From the NCBI GenBank assembly GCA_943704415.1, contig CALSCO010002297.1:1-12519 (forward strand): a stretch of 12,519 nucleotides of DNA, read 5' to 3'. Position 1 is the stretch's first letter; each line of letters starts with the position of its first letter. The position numbers were made by a program, and so were the translations under genes. Shown here in pieces: positions 9,221 through 12,519 of this stretch. Under the pieces are notes generated by a model, which was given only the letters and a program-made list of their open reading frames with translations, was not told the DNA's origin and did not search any database. Origin of the DNA: Parvularia atlantis (lineage: Eukaryota > Opisthokonta > Rotosphaerida).

Positions 9221-12200
9221 TCACGACCGCTTGGCCACAGCGAACGTTGCGCTGCGGTTCCCGCTCTTGTTGAATGCACGCGAGCGCACGGCCTTGGAGC
9301 GCTGGCCGGTCGTGGAGCCGTACGGATCAAAGACGCCTGCGTGCGCGATGGAGATCAGCGTGGGGGCCTGTCGTGCTGTGACGCACGCACCCTCGCTCGG
9401 CTTGGCGTCCTGTGCGGCCGCCAGCTTGGACTTCAGCTTGGCCGCGATCTCGTCCGACGTCAGCGCGGGGAGCGGCGACGGTGACTCGAGCAGCGCCTCG
9501 CCTTTGCGCGCGAGCTTCGGGGCTGGCGAACGGCGATCAACGCCACACGCAGCAGCGACGCCGCCACGCACCACGCGTCCCGCTACCGCCGTCCGCCGTC
9601 TGCTTGCGCTTGCGCTGAGCCATCGGCGTCACCTCGTCGTCCGACGGCTCGGCTTCTCCCGCTGGCGTTGGCGCCGTTGGTGCTGGTGCTGGTGCTGATG
9701 CTGGTGCTGGTGCTGGTGCTGGTGCTAGTGCGGGTGCTAGTGCGGGTGCTGGTGCGGCGGCGTAGAGCGGTGTCGCCGCGAGCGCGTCGCGGATGGCCTG
9801 CGCCTTGCGTCGCAGCTCGCGCGCCTCCTCGTCGTCGTCCTCCTCGTCCTCAACGTCGCGCGCTGCCCGCGCCGTGGCCGCATTGTCGTCATCGCCATCG
9901 TCGTCATCGGCGTCGTCGCCGCCAAAAAGGCTGCTCGTCTTCCTCGGCGTCGGGGCGGCGAGACGGCTGGAGCTGCTGGACGGCCGTGGCAGTGGCGTCA
10001 CCGGCAGCTGCGGCGAAGGGCCATACGACGTGCGGCGTGCCGCGGCCACGGGCGTTGCGGCCGTCGTGGGCGCAGTCGGCGTGACTGCCGCTGGGGCGGT
10101 CTTGCTCGGCAGGCTCGGTATGCTCACGGCCTGCGGCAGAATGCCTGATCAGCGCGCCGCGATCGCTGCTTGTGCGCGCACAGACACGCCTTCTGCTTGG
10201 TGGCGTGCACGAGCGCGGCGATCTCCGTGGCCTTGAGGCGCACGAGCGGCGGCACCTGTGTGTGCGTGAGCGCTATGCGGACGCACATCAAGCGCACGCA
10301 CGGGCGAGCAAGCGGCAAGGACGGCGCCCGCGTTGACCGGCATCGCCTCGGCCAGGTGCATGAGCATGTGGTTCGGCAGCACGTACCTGCGGCAGACCGG
10401 CGTGAGCAATACACGCGGGGGTAGTCGCACGCCGCAGTCGCACGCACCGCACACTCTCGTCCTCGAGCCGAGCGGTAATGTCGCGCCAGGCGTACAGCAC
10501 CTTGAGCACCTCCATCTGGCGCCACGTGCTCAGCCGCAGCAGCGCACGGGCGCATCGCGCCTAGACCTGCTCGGCGTTGAACGGGCGGTTGTACTTGCGG
10601 TGCATCATCAGCGCGCCCTCGACGTCAAACTGCTCGCGCTCGTACGTCTCTAGCGCGACCTGGTGCGGTGGGTCAGGCATGCTGGGCGCGCAAGCAACGG
10701 CGCCGCGGCACTTCTTCGCTGCGCTTGATCGTTGCCCACAGCAGGTTGCCGTCGCTGTTGCTGCGCGCGAGCAGCTCGTTGCGCAGGCGATCGTAGATGT
10801 ACAGCAGGTAGTGCGTGTCCTCGCGCGCGTACCGAAACATCTCCTGCGGCAGCGGCCTGACCCAGCGAGGCGTGAGCCACCGCCTGCACCACGCCGGGCC
10901 TCCGCAGCGCTGCACCGGATGCGCCAGTCGGCCAGCTGGTACTTCTTGTCGGCCGTCACGTGCGCAAACTGGCTCAGCAGGTACGCCAGGCCAAGCGAAG
11001 GGTACTCTGCGGCGGCTACGTCACGGCGACCGCCCTGACAGCACGCACACATACCGAGCACGCGCGCGGCCTGGCCCGTGTCGAACAGGTTGACGATGTA
11101 GATGCCAAAGTCGCGCTGCAGCCATTGCACGTCGCTGTCGGCGCCGTGGAGGACCTGCACCGCGCGGTCAGCGTTTCGCACGTGCACACAGTGCGCAGGG
11201 CTGGCACCTTGACGATTGCAGGGTTGGCGAAGGCGCGCGCGAGACGTGGGATGTGCGCGCGCAGGGCGAGAGTGTCGACGAGGAAGTCCTCCGCGCGCGT
11301 CGAGATCTGCATTAGGCACACAAAGCCCTGGAACGTGCGGTAGTCGTGGTGCTGCACGGGCGGGCGGTCAGCCAGAGGCGCCAACCCGTCGCACGGCGCC
11401 GGGTGCACCTCGAGGTCGACGGCAAACTCGCTGCTGGCCTCAAGCAGGCGCACGAGCGTGTCTAGCTGTGCCTCCGTGTCGACCCACGTCACGGGCGCCG
11501 CGTCGAGTGGCTTGAACAGCTGCGGCGCGGCGGGGTACGGTCGGCGCGGGCTGCGCCCATGCCAGAGCGCGCCAAACGCACCTGCTCCTTGCACGGCTTG
11601 GCGAGCGCCGGCTTGTACGCGATGCTGCGGATTTCGTCTGCGTACGGGCACGGAAAGCTGTGCCGTGCAAAGAGGACGCGTCAAACCGCGGGTGGCCATG
11701 CCGGAGTGGCTGCGCACGTCTCAAACGTCATGGCCATGCGCTCGGCGAGCCGGTTGATGCGCTGCTGGATCGGCTCCAGCTCGGAAGTCTTGCCCAGGCT
11801 TCTGTACTGCTGGCGCGTGCGGTCGTACAGCTCTGCAACCAGGGCCGTCAGCAGCGCGAATGGGTGCGTCGCACCCCGCACCGAGTGGCAGCGGCGTCTT
11901 GGCGAAGAACTTCTCGCGGAGCACGGGCACGAACGGCAGATTGCTGTTGTCGATCTCGTCATCAAACTTCAGCTGCGGCCGCAGGATGTTTTGCGCGTGC
12001 ATGAAGCGCAGGTCCTTGCTCGCGGGCGACGTCTGGCAGTTGCCGTCAGCACGCGCGGCTCAACAACGGGGGGAAAGCATGCACCACGGCCGCGGCGTTC
12101 GTCGTGCGCTCATCGACAGGGCCTCCCGGCAGCGCCTTCTTGACGAGCCCGCGCAGCTCGTCAAAGGCCGAGTCCTGCGACGGCGCTGCTGTGTGAGCTG

Positions 12201-12440
12201 CGCGCGGCACGCGCACGAGCGAGGGCGCACGGCGATCTCGAGCATGCCGTCCAGCTCGTCCACGACGTCTGCCATCGAGTCCTGCAGGTCGTCGCCGCCG
12301 CGCACTACCGCCGGGTCAAGCGGCCGCTGGTGCCGCAGCAGGGCGTTGACCAGCTGCAGCGCGTCGTTGCCGAGGGCCTGCATGCGCGCGCGGAACGCGC
12401 CCGAGCTGGTCTTGTAGAACTCGTAGTCGCCGCGCTCGGC
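9221..12440 (-). CDS. RRP6: Nuclear exosome 3'-5' exoribonuclease RRP6 (EXOSC10), N terminus missing
   Basis: RRP6 is the nuclear exosome's DEDD-Y exonuclease, acting in rRNA, snoRNA and cryptic-transcript processing. Visible exons: 12440-12231, 12174-12085, 12032-11882, 11832-11718, 11657-11582, 11519-11409, 11351-11208, 11154-11055, 11006-10916, 10856-10712, 10659-10567, 10515-10448, 10386-10302, 10255-10190, 10130-9572, 9522-9391 and 9336-9221; 783 residues. Numbering from the first visible residue, the PMC2NT domain comes first (EFYKTSSGAFRARM, then QNILRPQLKFDDEIDNSNLPF). The exonuclease follows: FAVDLE (D249, E251), HGADSD (D307), ADWRIRPLPQEM, and YAREDTHYLL (Y372, D376), so all five catalytic positions are kept. 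The HRDC domain shows YAWRDITARLEDES and YVLPNHM...PVPPLVR. The tail has acidic tracts, an Ala-Pro repeat, a basic KRKQ patch and the fungal-style FDPYG...KSGNRSATF end. At 12441 an acceptor CAG precedes the first visible exon, so at least one 5' exon lies beyond the edge. Confidence 0.95.
9679..9757 (-). repeat. Hexanucleotide repeat encoding an Ala-Pro tract in RRP6
   Basis: This is a tandem GGTGCT-type hexamer (plus strand) with a few A or CGG variants. Read on the minus strand it encodes Ala-Pro repeats with occasional Leu and Ser. It lies in the long exon 10130-9572, after the Asp/Glu-rich stretch and before the basic KRKQ patch. Slippage-prone repeats like this often vary in length between strains. 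Confidence 0.85.
9825..9930 (-). other. Acidic Asp/Glu-rich segment in RRP6 C-terminal region
   Basis: This stretch of the exon 10130-9572 encodes two runs rich in Asp and Glu separated by an Ala/Arg segment, for example DDADDDDGDDD and VEDEEDDDEE. It sits downstream of the HRDC domain and is expected to be disordered. It may contact basic partners in the exosome, but that is not shown by the sequence. Confidence 0.6.
10131..10189 (-). other. Probable GC-AG intron in RRP6
   Basis: This 59-nt intron has donor GCGTGT after AAG (HATKQK), branch-like GCGCTGATC, a short pyrimidine stretch and acceptor GCCGCAG before GCC GTG AGC. The only in-phase GT alternative uses GTCTGT at 10185 with acceptor ATCAG. 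That would be a 41-nt intron with no good branch site. Confidence 0.55.
10516..10566 (-). other. RRP6 intron with unusual GTCTAG donor
   Basis: This 51-nt intron splits FNAEQ from MEVLKVLYAWRD. Its donor reads GTCTAG, unlike the GTGCG consensus of the neighbours, while the branch-like GGCTGAGC and acceptor GCCAG are normal. If retained, the second in-frame codon is TAG, so translation would stop one residue past the exon, just before the HRDC domain. Confidence 0.7.
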
Positions 12441-12488
12441 CTGTGGTGCGCACCGCAGGCTGAGCGTCCGCGCCGTCCGCGCCCTGCG
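12441..12488 (-). other. 3' part of an RRP6 intron truncated at the window edge
   Basis: On the minus strand this segment ends in CCACAG, directly before the exon beginning AERGDYEFYK. It contains a branch-like GCTCAGC about 25 nt upstream of the acceptor. The donor and first coding exon lie beyond the real sequence. Confidence 0.5.

Positions 12489-12519
<31 letters not shown>
12489..12519. repeat. Terminal 31-nt poly-C run, probable sequencing or assembly artefact
   Basis: The window ends in 31 uninterrupted C residues, inside what should be an RRP6 intron or 5' exon. No other homopolymer here exceeds eight bases. Poly-G (read as poly-C on the other strand) is a known artefact of two-colour sequencing chemistry when signal is lost, and it can be assembled at contig ends. 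Confidence 0.75.

Noticed and set aside
9221-9574. Apparent separate small minus-strand gene ending in KSGNRSATF.
   Set aside because: It joins in phase to the preceding RRP6 exon through a GTGCGT...CAG intron (9571-9523), and it carries the FDPYG and GNRSATF tail typical of fungal Rrp6. It is the end of RRP6, not its own gene.

Overview
This window looks like part of a compact, very GC-rich fungal nuclear genome. It holds five protein-coding genes, all broken up by short spliceosomal introns. I worked out 56 complete introns, 43 to 74 nt long, and a 57th is cut at the right edge. About 40 of the 56 begin GTGC, the branch regions are like CTGAC, CTGAG or CTCAC, and nearly all acceptors are CAG. 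The gene set (a RasGEF, TMA16, fungal-type Rrp6, mitochondrial MSS1 and FIGNL1), the intron style and the base composition fit a fungus. A basidiomycete yeast, Ustilaginomycotina- or Microbotryomycetes-like, is my best guess, but that is inference. No bacterial, viral, mobile-element, CRISPR, tRNA or rRNA feature is visible.

Layout from left to right. (1) 37-2526, minus: fidgetin-like AAA ATPase (FIGNL1), 11 exons, with a RAD51-binding-type FxxA motif and a 13-nt microexon. (2) 2568-4336, plus: MSS1/MnmE/GTPBP3 tRNA-modification GTPase, 7 exons, complete. (3) 4358-4989, minus: TMA16, 3 exons, complete. (4) 5017-9197, plus: a roughly 1000-residue RasGEF with an internal PX domain, 23 exons. 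(5) 9221 to the right edge, minus: RRP6/EXOSC10 nuclear exosome exonuclease, 17 visible exons, N terminus missing because the sequence ends in 31 C residues.

The genes alternate strictly in strand (minus, plus, minus, plus, minus). The gaps are 41 bp or less (divergent, FIGNL1/MSS1), 21 bp (convergent, MSS1/TMA16), 27 bp (divergent, TMA16/RasGEF) and 23 bp (convergent, RasGEF/RRP6). Two promoter pairs and two pairs of 3' ends are therefore squeezed into tens of bases. The genes do not form one pathway. They are housekeeping functions (recombination control, mitochondrial tRNA modification, ribosome assembly, Ras signalling, RNA decay) packed side by side.

I did not find a new multi-gene system. 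The points most worth following are the near-absent intergenic DNA, at least one and probably four GC-AG introns plus two GTC-type donors, the 13-nt microexon carrying the AAA sensor-1 residue, the PX plus RasGEF architecture, and the minimal uORF overlapping the RasGEF start. All exon joins were made by hand from reading frame, splice signals and family conservation. They have not been checked against RNA.
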